Source of the DNA: Bacteroidales bacterium
Lineage (GTDB): Bacteria > Bacteroidota > Bacteroidia > Bacteroidales > UBA3824
Reading direction: 5' to 3'
Assembly: GCA_017645985.1 (NCBI GenBank)
Contig: JAGCNK010000156.1
Coordinates: 1-23,259, forward strand
DNA length: 23,259 bases
Position 1 is the first letter of the stretch. Every line of letters begins with the position of its first letter. The position numbers and the translations under genes are program-made. Below the pieces are notes generated by a model. The model saw only the letters and a program-made list of their open reading frames with translations. It was not told the DNA's origin and ran no database searches. Positions 14,632-23,020 of this stretch are shown one piece after another.

Positions 14632-15903
14632 TTAGATCGATACGTATACTTTGTATTCCCAAGGTTTGAGGAGGAAACGCTCACGGCTGCTGAGACTTCC
14701 CGGTGCGTTGGCAAACCAGTTTTCGTAGTTGCCAGCCATCACTTCGCTTTCGGCTATGAAGTCCACGCTGTTGGGGCTGAGGTTGAAGAACGCCACCACC
14801 TTGCTCGATCCTTTTACACGAGCGAACGCGTAGATGTTGCAGTTGTCGGTGGTCATAATCTTGGTGTAGCTGCCGCCGTAGATACCGTTCCAAAGGGCTG
14901 GAGCGGAGGTCTTGAGCGTGTTGAGCCTCTTGTAGAAGCTTTCGAGCGGATAGTCGTTCCAGTCGATTTCTACTTTTTCAAACAGGGGGAGAGTCTGGTT
15001 GAATGCCGACTCCTGTCCGCTGTAAATCAACGGCATACCAGGAATACAGTATGTGAGCACCGCAAATGTCTTGGCTCCGTCGCCAAAACGGTCGTATTCT
15101 GTTCCGTTCCATGCGCTTTCGTCGTGGTTTGACGTGAAGGTCATACGGTAAGCCTCGGGAGCAAAGTTGAACAGCTCGTAGTTGCGGTAATGGTCAAAGT
15201 CGTAAACGTTTTTCTCTTTTTTGTAGATGCTCTTCATGAGGTTGTGCATCTCCCAGCAGTAGCTCATGTCAAACGCCTCGTGAATTTTGGGCTCTTCCCA
15301 TTCGGCAAGCCAGAAGAGGGGTTTGATTTTGTCTAACTGGCGGCGAGCCTCCACCCAGAAGTGGTTGGGAACGAGACCGGCCATATCGCAGCGGAAACCG
15401 TCGATGTCGAAATTCTTTACCCAGAAGCCCATAGCGTCGATCATAGCTGCCACGGTGTCGGGGTTTGAATAGTCGAGATGAGCCACGTCGGTCCAGTCGG
15501 CGTTGGGCGCAAGAATGTTGCAGTTTTCGTCGCGGTGGTATCTGTCGGGAGCTTCGCTGATCCAGGGATTGTCCCAGGCGGTGTGGTTTGCCACCCAGTC
15601 GAGAATCACGCGCATGCCAAGCTTGTGGATTTCCTTGACTGTCTTGTCAAAGTCTTCCAAAGTGCCAAAGTCAGGGTTCACAGCCTTGTAGTCTTTGATG
15701 CTGTACGCGCTTCCGAGCGATCCTTTGCGGTTTTTTTCGCCGATGGGAAAAATCGGCATAAGCCATATGATGCCAACGCCCATTTCTTTCAGGCGTTTGA
15801 GATGATGTTGCAGACCTATAAAATTGCCGCCTTTGGTAAACTGGCGGATGTTAACCTCGTAGATATTAGCGTTTTTGGTCCATTCGGGTGTCTTGAATGC
15901 CAT
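14632..15903 (-). CDS. Cytoplasmic GH13 alpha-amylase-family glucan hydrolase
   Basis: The 423-residue protein has no signal peptide, so it acts in the cytoplasm. The GH13 regions are in order: DWVANH at 102-107, GFRCDMAG at 169-176 with nucleophile D173, LAEWEEP with acid/base E201, and FTSNHDE with D261. A C-terminal all-beta domain (about 345-423) follows. It probably trims malto-oligosaccharides or glycogen, alongside MalQ encoded 39 bases upstream. The exact specificity (alpha-amylase, neopullulanase-like or glucanase) cannot be fixed. Its stop is followed directly by the histidine kinase in the same frame. Confidence 0.93.
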   Translation of the reverse strand: MAFKTPEWTKNANIYEVNIRQFTKGGNFIGLQHHLKRLKEMGVGIIWLMPIFPIGEKNRKGSLGSAYSIKDYKAVNPDFGTLEDFDKTVKEIHKLGMRVILDWVANHTAWDNPWISEAPDRYHRDENCNILAPNADWTDVAHLDYSNPDTVAAMIDAMGFWVKNFDIDGFRCDMAGLVPNHFWVEARRQLDKIKPLFWLAEWEEPKIHEAFDMSYCWEMHNLMKSIYKKEKNVYDFDHYRNYELFNFAPEAYRMTFTSNHDESAWNGTEYDRFGDGAKTFAVLTYCIPGMPLIYSGQESAFNQTLPLFEKVEIDWNDYPLESFYKRLNTLKTSAPALWNGIYGGSYTKIMTTDNCNIYAFARVKGSSKVVAFFNLSPNSVDFIAESEVMAGNYENWFANAPGSLSSRERFLLKPWEYKVYVSI

Positions 15904-15942
15904 AGTAGTTATTGTTGTTTAAAGTTATTAATTATCAGTAGT

Positions 15943-18651
15943 TTAATAAGCCTCGTTTCTGCCAGAGATTCTGAGCATCTCGCGGATCTGACCGTTGAGC
16001 TTTCCGGCTTCGGCAAGCTGTTCGGTGCTTATGTGGCAACGGTATCTCCAGTAGTGGTTCTCGTTGGCAGGCACGTTGATACGCTCGTCGGTGGGGTCCT
16101 GGTAGCGGAGGTCTTCGTCGATTCCGAGGAAGTCCTGAATGGGGAACACTGCCCACATCGAGGGCGAGTAGAGGTGCTGCATAATAATCTCCTTCACCAC
16201 CCATGTCTCGCAATAGAACGGCGCCTGACCGCTTTTGCCGAGGCCGTTGTTGTAGAAACGCTGCGAGCGGTTGTGGTCCTCTTCCCACCAGCCTCTGATC
16301 GGCAGTGTGTCGTGGCTCGACGTGGTGGCTACCGACATGTAGGGGTATGTGTTGGGACGTCCGAATTCGCCGCCTGCGTTTTCCTTGGGCATGCGCTGGA
16401 TTTCGAGACTTAGAATGTTGAGGTTTTTCATTACTTCGGGCACGCATGCGGGAATCATTCCGAGGTCTTCGCCGCAGACGAGCATCTCGGTAGACTGTGT
16501 GAGTCCCGGAAGCTTGATTTCGGCCTGCTGTTTCCACAAGCCTTCGTTGCGGTTGTAGAAATAGTCGTTGTAAAGGTCAGCCACCGCCTGTTTGGTCTGA
16601 GTGTCAAGGTCTTTGTACGAATAAGTCTTAAACAGCGAGTGACGCGGGTGGAATGTGCCCTTGCGTGTGCGGTCTTCGAAGAAGAGCACGTCGCTGACAA
16701 GGTAGAGAAGTCCGTGCTTGATCTTTTGGAATACGAGCATGTCTTCGGTGGTGGGCACTGCCATCTCGGCAAACGACTGCTTGAGCTTGGCCTGGGTGTC
16801 AAACTCGGGCTTGAACCGGTACTCGTCTTTGTCCTCCACTTTCTCAAGGAAAGTGTGCTTTACATATCCTGCATGGTCGTTGAAAATAAGGTCGAGCATG
16901 TATTTGCGGATGTATGGACGGCAGAACCTCTCGTAGTCGAAATTGATGCCGCGGTCGGCGAACTCGTGAGTTTCGATAGGCACTGCGGGGTCGAACACGC
17001 CCATAAGTCCTCGTGTTTGAGTGCGCGGAATCGACCAGATGCGGAAGAATCCGAGAATATGGTCGATGCGGTATGCGTCGAAATACTGCGCCATGTTTCT
17101 GAGGCGTTGTTTCCACCATTGGAAACCGTCCTTGGCCATTTCTTCCCAGTTGTAGGTGGGGAATTTCCAGTTTTGTCCGTCGTCGGAGAAATCGTCGGGC
17201 GGAGCTCCAGCCTGCTGGTCAAGGTGGTAGAGGTTGGGATTTACCCAGGCGTCCACGCTGTCGCGGGCTATTCCGATAGGAATGTCGCCTTTGAGCACTA
17301 TGCCGTTTTTGCGGGCGTAGTCAGATACCCTGCTCAGCTGCAGGTGGAGGTGGTACTGTATGTAGAAGTGCACCGCAATGTCGTCGTAGTCGGGATTGTC
17401 TTCGCGGCACAGCTCGTCGATTTTTTCAGGATTGTAGACCGAGAACTTGCCCCATCGCGAATAGTCGGGAGTGCCGTAAAGGTCGCGCAGGTATGAGAAC
17501 ACTGCGTAAGGCTTGAGCCATCCGCTGTTTTTGGCATAGAACTCCTGGTATTTTTTCTCTTTGAGAAACGCCCTCTTGTTGTCGTCGTAGAGCATTTTGA
17601 AGAATCTCGACTTGGCGTTCATCACCGCCTCGTAGTCTATCTTGCCAAGGCTGTTGAGCTCCTGGCGGCGTTCTTCGTAAATCTCTTCTGACAGCAGACT
17701 CGGCAGCGGTCCCATATCTTTGATTCTCAAGTAAATGGGATGCAGTGCGAACACCGATACGCAGGCGTATGGATACGAGTCGGTAAAGGTGTGGGTCTTG
17801 ACAGTGTCGTTTACTGGCAGTATCTGTATCATTTTCAGTCCCACGCTCTTGGCCCAGTCGATAAACGGAATCAGGTCGGCGAACTCGCCCACGCCGAAAC
17901 CTTCGCGGCTGCGCAACGAGAAGACCGGAATAGCCACTCCTGCGCCCTTCCACGGGTAGCGGGGATATTTGAAGTCCTCGTCGTTTAATATATAAAAGGT
18001 GTTGTCGTCTTGTGTTGTGGGTTGGAAGTACCTGGTGATGTACTCCTCTAAAACCACCTTGCCGGTCTCCTGGTCGCAGATGCAGTATTTGTATTCAGAA
18101 TACTGTTTTGGGCGGTCGAGAGTGAACTCGGCTTTCCAAACTGGGAAGTCGGAGTCGGAGAGGGGGAAAGTCTTGTTGTCTTCTGGCATAGCTGCGAGAA
18201 ACTTCACAGCCACATATTGTCCCTGGTTGATTCTTACCACCGGGATAGTAACCCTTACGGGCAGTTTTTGGTTTTCGCACTCGGCAAGAGTCTCGGCTTT
18301 GGAGCGGCTTGTGCGTGCAAAAATCACATCTTTGAATGCCGACGACATCATTGCGCTCTGGGTGGTGAGAGCCGGTTTCCAAAAGTCGTGGACAAAGATA
18401 TTGTCGGTTTTGAGTTTAGGCGATTCAAACTCCCTCTCGCCATATTCGTATAGGGTTGACGATTGGTTGTTGTCTTTCATCAGATACCTGTATTTGAACT
18501 TCAGGGGGGCGTCGCTGCCGGTGTCGTAGGTTAGTTCCCAGTCGCCGTTGGCTTTAGGGTTCAAAAGAGATTTGCCCTGACCTGGAATGCCCTCCAAGAG
18601 TATCTGCTGGCCGTAATTGGTTCGATAGTTGATTCTAAAAGTAATTTTCAT
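15943..18651 (-). CDS. malQ: 4-alpha-glucanotransferase (amylomaltase) with N-terminal CBM20 domains
   Basis: MalQ transfers alpha-1,4-glucan chains between malto-oligosaccharides and glycogen in the cytoplasm. I take the ATG at 18651 (902 residues, starting MKITFRINYRTNYGQ) over an upstream TTG at 18675. Two starch-binding CBM20 modules span about 1-100 and 125-230. The GH77 barrel follows, with AYRIDHILG (nucleophile D530), CGEDLG (acid/base E728) and SSHDTLPIRGWW (D781). The length and two-CBM layout are those of Bacteroides-type MalQ and plant DPE2, longer than the roughly 500-residue bacterial amylomaltases. It is second in the operon, 27 bases after the coiled-coil gene. Confidence 0.95.
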   Translation of the reverse strand: MKITFRINYRTNYGQQILLEGIPGQGKSLLNPKANGDWELTYDTGSDAPLKFKYRYLMKDNNQSSTLYEYGEREFESPKLKTDNIFVHDFWKPALTTQSAMMSSAFKDVIFARTSRSKAETLAECENQKLPVRVTIPVVRINQGQYVAVKFLAAMPEDNKTFPLSDSDFPVWKAEFTLDRPKQYSEYKYCICDQETGKVVLEEYITRYFQPTTQDDNTFYILNDEDFKYPRYPWKGAGVAIPVFSLRSREGFGVGEFADLIPFIDWAKSVGLKMIQILPVNDTVKTHTFTDSYPYACVSVFALHPIYLRIKDMGPLPSLLSEEIYEERRQELNSLGKIDYEAVMNAKSRFFKMLYDDNKRAFLKEKKYQEFYAKNSGWLKPYAVFSYLRDLYGTPDYSRWGKFSVYNPEKIDELCREDNPDYDDIAVHFYIQYHLHLQLSRVSDYARKNGIVLKGDIPIGIARDSVDAWVNPNLYHLDQQAGAPPDDFSDDGQNWKFPTYNWEEMAKDGFQWWKQRLRNMAQYFDAYRIDHILGFFRIWSIPRTQTRGLMGVFDPAVPIETHEFADRGINFDYERFCRPYIRKYMLDLIFNDHAGYVKHTFLEKVEDKDEYRFKPEFDTQAKLKQSFAEMAVPTTEDMLVFQKIKHGLLYLVSDVLFFEDRTRKGTFHPRHSLFKTYSYKDLDTQTKQAVADLYNDYFYNRNEGLWKQQAEIKLPGLTQSTEMLVCGEDLGMIPACVPEVMKNLNILSLEIQRMPKENAGGEFGRPNTYPYMSVATTSSHDTLPIRGWWEEDHNRSQRFYNNGLGKSGQAPFYCETWVVKEIIMQHLYSPSMWAVFPIQDFLGIDEDLRYQDPTDERINVPANENHYWRYRCHISTEQLAEAGKLNGQIREMLRISGRNEAY

Positions 18652-18678
18652 TGTTCGATGTGTGTTTTGGTCCAAAGG

Positions 18679-19158
18679 CTATTCTTCTTCCTTGTAGTTT
18701 GGATTCTGACGTTTTTCGATAGCTTTTTTGGCCTCTTCTAGAATAAAGTTGAAGGTGTATTTGTCGAGTATGTATTTAGCGGCTTCCATAAACACCACTG
18801 GAATAGAGTTTTCCTGTTTTTGTTTCAGTTCTTTCTCCTGTTTGGCCTGCTGCTTGCGTTCCGTTTCGCGCTGAGCCACCTCGGTGCGGTGCTGCTCTCT
18901 GCGGGCTTTGGCCTCAAGGCGGAGACGCTCGTTTTCCTGACGGTTGAAATCTTTGATTCTTGCCCTTATCTGGCGCACCATCTCGTTTAGGTCTTCGAAT
19001 GTCTGACAAAACTCGCTGGTCTTTTTGGCAGCGTCGGGATGGTCGAGAGTGAGCTGCGTGCGGCATTGGCTTAGCTCGTCGAGCCATTTTTTCAAAATTT
19101 CTACGTCGGGTTGTGACGCAATATCTGATAAGGATATCTCTAAATTATCGTATGTCAT
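18679..19158 (-). CDS. Coiled-coil hypothetical protein upstream of malQ
   Basis: I take the ATG at 19158 (159 residues, starting MTYDNLEIS). The 22 residues upstream from a GTG or ATG at 19224 look like an AT-rich leader. Residues 15-60 are helical, and 60-120 form a highly charged Arg/Gln/Glu coiled coil (RLRLEAKARREQHRTE). The C-terminus carries an amphipathic helix (ILDKYTFNFILEEAKKAI). No signal peptide, membrane segment or known motif is seen. It is the first gene of the operon with malQ, amylase and the histidine kinase. I do not recognise the family, and a scaffold or regulatory role would be a guess. Confidence 0.7.
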   Translation of the reverse strand: MTYDNLEISLSDIASQPDVEILKKWLDELSQCRTQLTLDHPDAAKKTSEFCQTFEDLNEMVRQIRARIKDFNRQENERLRLEAKARREQHRTEVAQRETERKQQAKQEKELKQKQENSIPVVFMEAAKYILDKYTFNFILEEAKKAIEKRQNPNYKEEE

Positions 19159-19331
19159 AGTTGAAATTTTTGTTTCAAGGTAATAAACGGGTGCAAAAAA
19201 AAACAATTTGCGGCAAATAACCATTCCTGCACTTTTATTAGTGTGTTTTTTTTATGTAAAGTAAATATTAAGAATTGTTTCATAGCTGATATACAGTCAG
19301 TTGCAAAATCATAAAAAATTTTTTTTTCTTT

Positions 19332-19386
19332 TTGGAATAATTGTTTTATCTTTGTGGCTCGAATCGCTGTTGTAAAGAGTCGATTC
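19332..19386 (+). promoter_or_regulatory. Promoter and leader hairpin of the bamD operon
   Basis: TATCTTTG at 19347-19354 is a perfect -7 box, with TTGGAATAA (19332-19340) and a long A/T tract upstream, as at the tRNA promoter. In the leader GAATCG (19361-19366) and CGATTC (19381-19386) form a 6-bp stem with a 14-base loop that could control the operon. Confidence 0.55.
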
Positions 19387-19408
19387 CTCTAATTTTCAGA
19401 TAGTTGTA

Positions 19409-20224
19409 ATGAAAAAACATATTATACTAAAAATTTTCGCCGTAGTGATGGCGGCATCAGTTTTATCGTCGTGCGGCGGTTTCAACAAACTGCTCAAAGG
19501 CAGCGACTACGACCTCAAATACGAAAAAGCCTTCGAGTATTACGATAAGAAGAAGTACAACAAGGCGTTGCAGATTTTCGAGCAGATTACCACCGTGTAC
19601 CGAGGATTGGAAAAAGGCGAGAAACTTATGTTTTATTACGCTATGACCAATTTTAAGGTAAAGGATTACTATTCTGCAGGATACTACTTCCGCAAGTTCG
19701 CCTCCACATACCCCCACAGCGAATACAACGAGGAGGCTATGTACATGGGCGCCTACTGCTACTATCTGGATTCGCCCAAGCCCTCGCTCGACCAGGAGAG
19801 CACCAATATGGCTATTGCCGAGTTTGAGCTGTTTATCTCCAAATATCCCAACACCAACCACAAGGATTCGTGCAACCTGCTGTTAGACGAGCTGCGCCAC
19901 AAGCTCCAGGTTAAATCTTACGACAACGCATACCTTTATTATAAGCTCGGATACTACAAGGCCGCCAACGTGGCTTTGAAAAACAGCATCAGCGACTTTC
20001 CAGACAGTCCTTTCAAGGAGGAGATCCTTTACTATTCGGCCAAGTCGATGTATCTATACGCCGACATGAGCGTCACCGAGAAAAAGCATGAACGCTTTCG
20101 CGAGGCTCAGCGCGACCTCAACGAATACAGCCGCGTGTTTCCCGAAGGAAAGTTTATCAAAGACGTGACCAAAATGTCGAACAACACACAGGAAAAATTA
20201 AACTCATTACCGGTAATAAATTAA
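19409..20224 (+). CDS. bamD: Outer-membrane assembly lipoprotein BamD
   Basis: BamD is a TPR lipoprotein of the BAM complex that inserts beta-barrels in the outer membrane. The 271 residues start with a lipoprotein signal peptide and lipobox LSSC (acylated C22). TPR helices follow through about residue 210: AFEYYDKKKYNKALQIFEQI, YYSAGYYFRKFASTYPHSEYNEEA, and later NAYLYYKLGYYKAANVALKN. Length is normal. It heads the housekeeping operon, 6 bases before the omega-like gene, in the order familiar from Bacteroidota. Confidence 0.93.
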   Translation: MKKHIILKIFAVVMAASVLSSCGGFNKLLKGSDYDLKYEKAFEYYDKKKYNKALQIFEQITTVYRGLEKGEKLMFYYAMTNFKVKDYYSAGYYFRKFASTYPHSEYNEEAMYMGAYCYYLDSPKPSLDQESTNMAIAEFELFISKYPNTNHKDSCNLLLDELRHKLQVKSYDNAYLYYKLGYYKAANVALKNSISDFPDSPFKEEILYYSAKSMYLYADMSVTEKKHERFREAQRDLNEYSRVFPEGKFIKDVTKMSNNTQEKLNSLPVIN

Positions 20225-20230
20225 AATACA

Positions 20231-20833
20231 ATGGATTATAAAAAAAACAACGCGCCGACATCAATCGTTACCCGCGACTGCGGCGAACTTGAAAGCAAGA
20301 CAGGAAATCTTTACGAAACCGTGGTGGTGGCATCCAAACGTGCCGACCAGATTGGCGTAGACCTCAAGAACGAGCTCAACAAGAAACTCGAGGAATTCGC
20401 CTCTTACACCGACAACCTTGAAGAAATTTTTGAAAACCGCGAGCAGATCGAGATTTCCAAGTTTTACGAGCGTCTGCCCAAACCAACACTTCTCGCTTTG
20501 CAGGAGATCTTGGAAGACAAAGTGAACTTCCGCATCCCCACCGACGAGGAAATTGAGCAGGCACGCGAGCTCGCAGCTATCAAGGAGCGCGAGGAGGAGA
20601 ACAACAGAGTGATTATCTCGCAGACAGCTGAGCGCGACAAGGCTTTCAACGACCTCATTGCCGAAACTAAGGATCTTGATTTTGGCGCCGACGACGAAGA
20701 TGGCGACCTCGACGAGGAATTCCCCGAAGAGGAGGATCTCGACGACGAGGATGAGGACGAAATCGAAGAACCGGTTAAGGGTAAGAAAGCCTCTAAGTCG
20801 AAAGCCAAAAAAGCAAAAGGCGACGAAGAATAA
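20231..20833 (+). CDS. rpoZ: RNA polymerase omega/Rpb6-like subunit with long acidic tail
   Basis: Residues 1-110 match the Bacteroidota omega-like (Rpb6-type) protein encoded between bamD and coaBC: NLYETVVVASKRADQI, KLEEFASYTDNLEEIFENRE, SKFYERLPKPTLLALQ. That subunit helps assemble RNA polymerase. The family form I know is about 110 residues, but this one has 200. The extra part is a charged helix (about 108-150), then a nearly pure Asp/Glu stretch (about 152-180), then a Lys-rich end (KGKKASKSKAKKAKG). The tail looks disordered and may bind basic proteins or tune the polymerase. The gene symbol is by analogy. Confidence 0.82.
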   Translation: MDYKKNNAPTSIVTRDCGELESKTGNLYETVVVASKRADQIGVDLKNELNKKLEEFASYTDNLEEIFENREQIEISKFYERLPKPTLLALQEILEDKVNFRIPTDEEIEQARELAAIKEREEENNRVIISQTAERDKAFNDLIAETKDLDFGADDEDGDLDEEFPEEEDLDDEDEDEIEEPVKGKKASKSKAKKAKGDEE

Positions 20834-20860
20834 TATACAGCCTATCAACACATTGCTAAT

Positions 20861-22063
20861 ATGTTGAACGGGAAAAAGATACTTGTCGGCATTACCGGCG
20901 GAATATCGGCGTACAAAACAGCGTCGCTGATAAGGCTCTTGGTAAAGGCTGGCGCAGAGGTTAAGGCTGTGATGAGCGGCGCGGCAAAAGAGTTTGTGTC
21001 GCCGCTCACCATCGCCACTTTGTCTAAAAATCCCGTTTACACCGACTTTTTCAATCCAGAAAACGGAGAGTGGCACAGCCATGTGAAGCTCGGCATCTGG
21101 GCCGACCTTTATGTCATTGCCCCCGCCACTGCCAACACTATTGCCAAAATGGCGCACGGCATTGCCGACAACCTGCTGCTTACCACGGTGCTGTCGGCTC
21201 GTTGCAAGGTGATGGTGGCTCCCGCTATGGATCTGGATATGTATCAAAATGCTGTCACTCAGCAGAATTTCGAGATACTCCGCAACCGTGGTTTCCTTTT
21301 TGCCGAGGCGCAGGAGGGCGAACTTGCAAGCGGTCTTTCGGGCAAGGGGCGTATGGCCGAACCCGAGGACATTTTGCAATATGTGGAGGATTATTTCGCT
21401 CAGACACAAGATTTTAAAGGACGCCGAATACTCATCACCGCCGGACCTACTCGCGAAAAAATAGACCCGGTGCGCTTTGTGTCAAACTATTCTACCGGCA
21501 AGATGGGCTACGCCATAGCCGAATGCCTGGCAGAACGGGGCGCGGAGGTGGTGCTGGTGTCGGGACCTGTCGACCTGAAACCACGGCACTCTAACATCAC
21601 CCTTGTGAATGTGGAATCTGCCAAGGAGATGTGCCAGGCTTGCGTGGAGCATTTTCCCAGCTGCCATGCCGCTATCATGTCGGCGGCTGTTGCCGACTAC
21701 GCTCCAAAGACTATCGCTACCGAAAAAATCAAGAAGAACGGCGAATCTGAAATGACGCTCACACTCGTGCCTAATCCCGACATAGCCGCACAGCTTGGCA
21801 GGATGAAGACCGACAAGCAGGTGTTTGCCGGATTCGCGCTCGAAACCGAGAACGAACTCTCCAACGCCCAGAAAAAGTTGGAATCCAAGAACTTCGACTT
21901 TATTGTGCTTAATTCGCTCAAAGACAAGGGCGCGGGTTTCGGATACGACACCAACAAGATTTCTATCGTTTACCGCAACGGCAGCACCGAAAGCTTCGAC
22001 CTCAAACCCAAGACCGAAGTGGCTCGCGATATTGCACGGTGTCTGCTCCAACTGTTAAAATAA
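20861..22063 (+). CDS. coaBC: Bifunctional phosphopantothenoylcysteine synthetase/decarboxylase
   Basis: CoaBC adds cysteine to 4'-phosphopantothenate and decarboxylates the product in CoA synthesis. The 400 residues hold the flavin-dependent CoaC domain (about 1-180), with GITGGISAYK, the catalytic His in HSHVKLG near 75, and PAMDLDMY (usually PAMNxxM). The clamp reads LASGLSGKGRM, without the Cys of the E. coli ACGxxGxGR motif. The CoaB domain (about 185-400) has ITAGPTREKIDPVRFVSNYSTG and AAVADYAPK. Length is normal. It sits third in the bamD operon. Confidence 0.95.
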   Translation: MLNGKKILVGITGGISAYKTASLIRLLVKAGAEVKAVMSGAAKEFVSPLTIATLSKNPVYTDFFNPENGEWHSHVKLGIWADLYVIAPATANTIAKMAHGIADNLLLTTVLSARCKVMVAPAMDLDMYQNAVTQQNFEILRNRGFLFAEAQEGELASGLSGKGRMAEPEDILQYVEDYFAQTQDFKGRRILITAGPTREKIDPVRFVSNYSTGKMGYAIAECLAERGAEVVLVSGPVDLKPRHSNITLVNVESAKEMCQACVEHFPSCHAAIMSAAVADYAPKTIATEKIKKNGESEMTLTLVPNPDIAAQLGRMKTDKQVFAGFALETENELSNAQKKLESKNFDFIVLNSLKDKGAGFGYDTNKISIVYRNGSTESFDLKPKTEVARDIARCLLQLLK

Positions 22064-22069
22064 AAGCCT

Positions 22070-22981
22070 ATGAAACAGATAGTTGCATTGCTGATGATAT
22101 TGATGTTTGCTGCGCCGGGCATCCGTGCTCAGGAGTTGAACTGCCGTGTCAACATCAATTACAGTTCGCTCTCAACCACTCCAACGCCGGTGTTTCAGTC
22201 TCTGCAGAAAGACGTTACCGCTTTTCTCAACGAGCGTCACTGGACCAACCACCATTACGAGCCAAACGAGCGCATCGAGTGCAACGTGATGATTACCATT
22301 ACCGAGTTCAACGGTGTGGACCGTTTTTCTGGCACCATTCAGGTAAATCTCAGCCGTCCGGTCTTTATGACCTCGTACAACAGTCCGCTCTTTACATTCA
22401 AGGAGGGCGACGGCAAGTTCACGTTCCGCTATCTCGAAGGCGAGAATCTCCAGTTTATCGAAAACACCGTAACGAGCAACCTTACGCAGGTTCTGGCTTT
22501 TTACGCATACATAATCCTGGGCTACGACTACGACACGTTTTCGCCCCTCGGCGGCTCTGAATATTTCAAGAAGGCTCTGCGTGTGGCTCTTACCGCACAG
22601 GGCAGCGGACACGAGGGATGGAGCTCTGCCGACAGCAAGCAGAATACACGCTACAACCTTGTGGACGCACTGCTTGACAAACGTTTCGAGAACCTCCGCC
22701 TTGGCGAATACTACTATCACCGCCAGGGTCTCGACGTGATGCCTTCTGATCCCAATGCCGCCCGCCGCAAGATTCTGGAGGCGTTGAAATCTATCCAGCG
22801 GTCGGAACGCGCCAAACCTAACTCGCTGATTGTGTCGCTGTTTTTCACAGCCAAGAGCGACGAGATTGTCAACATTTTTTCCGAATCGCCCACTGCCGAG
22901 AAAAACGAGGTGATGCAGATTCTAAAAGAACTTGACGTCACCAATATGGCAAAATATCAGAAAATAGGAGGGAGTAATTAG
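22070..22981 (+). CDS. porD: DUF4835 / PorD-like type IX secretion-associated protein
   Basis: The 303-residue protein has a signal peptide (residues 1-20, cleaved near IRA-QE) and no lipobox. The DUF4835 pattern is clear: LNCRVNINYSSLS at the mature start, RIECNVMITITEFNGVDRFSGTIQV near 80, TSYNSPLF, then AFYAYIILGYDYDTFSPLGG near 147. The Bacteroidota family is also named PorD because it is linked to the type IX secretion system, where it acts in the periplasm or at the outer membrane. Its exact part is unclear. It starts 6 bases after coaBC, in the usual order before recN. Confidence 0.85.
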   Translation: MKQIVALLMILMFAAPGIRAQELNCRVNINYSSLSTTPTPVFQSLQKDVTAFLNERHWTNHHYEPNERIECNVMITITEFNGVDRFSGTIQVNLSRPVFMTSYNSPLFTFKEGDGKFTFRYLEGENLQFIENTVTSNLTQVLAFYAYIILGYDYDTFSPLGGSEYFKKALRVALTAQGSGHEGWSSADSKQNTRYNLVDALLDKRFENLRLGEYYYHRQGLDVMPSDPNAARRKILEALKSIQRSERAKPNSLIVSLFFTAKSDEIVNIFSESPTAEKNEVMQILKELDVTNMAKYQKIGGSN

Positions 22982-22989
22982 ATTTTTGT

Positions 22990-22997
22990 TACTTTTG
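22990..22997 (+). promoter_or_regulatory. -7 box before recN
   Basis: TACTTTTG matches TAnnTTTG exactly, 23 bases before the recN ATG. No TTTG is seen at the expected -33 place, which falls inside the preceding gene. recN may therefore have its own weak promoter besides operon read-through. Confidence 0.4.
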
Positions 22998-23020
22998 CAC
23001 CTCACAACACCTATAATAAA

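Noticed and set aside
18652..18675. Eight-residue N-terminal extension of MalQ from a TTG
   Set aside because: The ATG at 18651 opens directly into the CBM20 fold and leaves a normal 27-base gap to the gene upstream.
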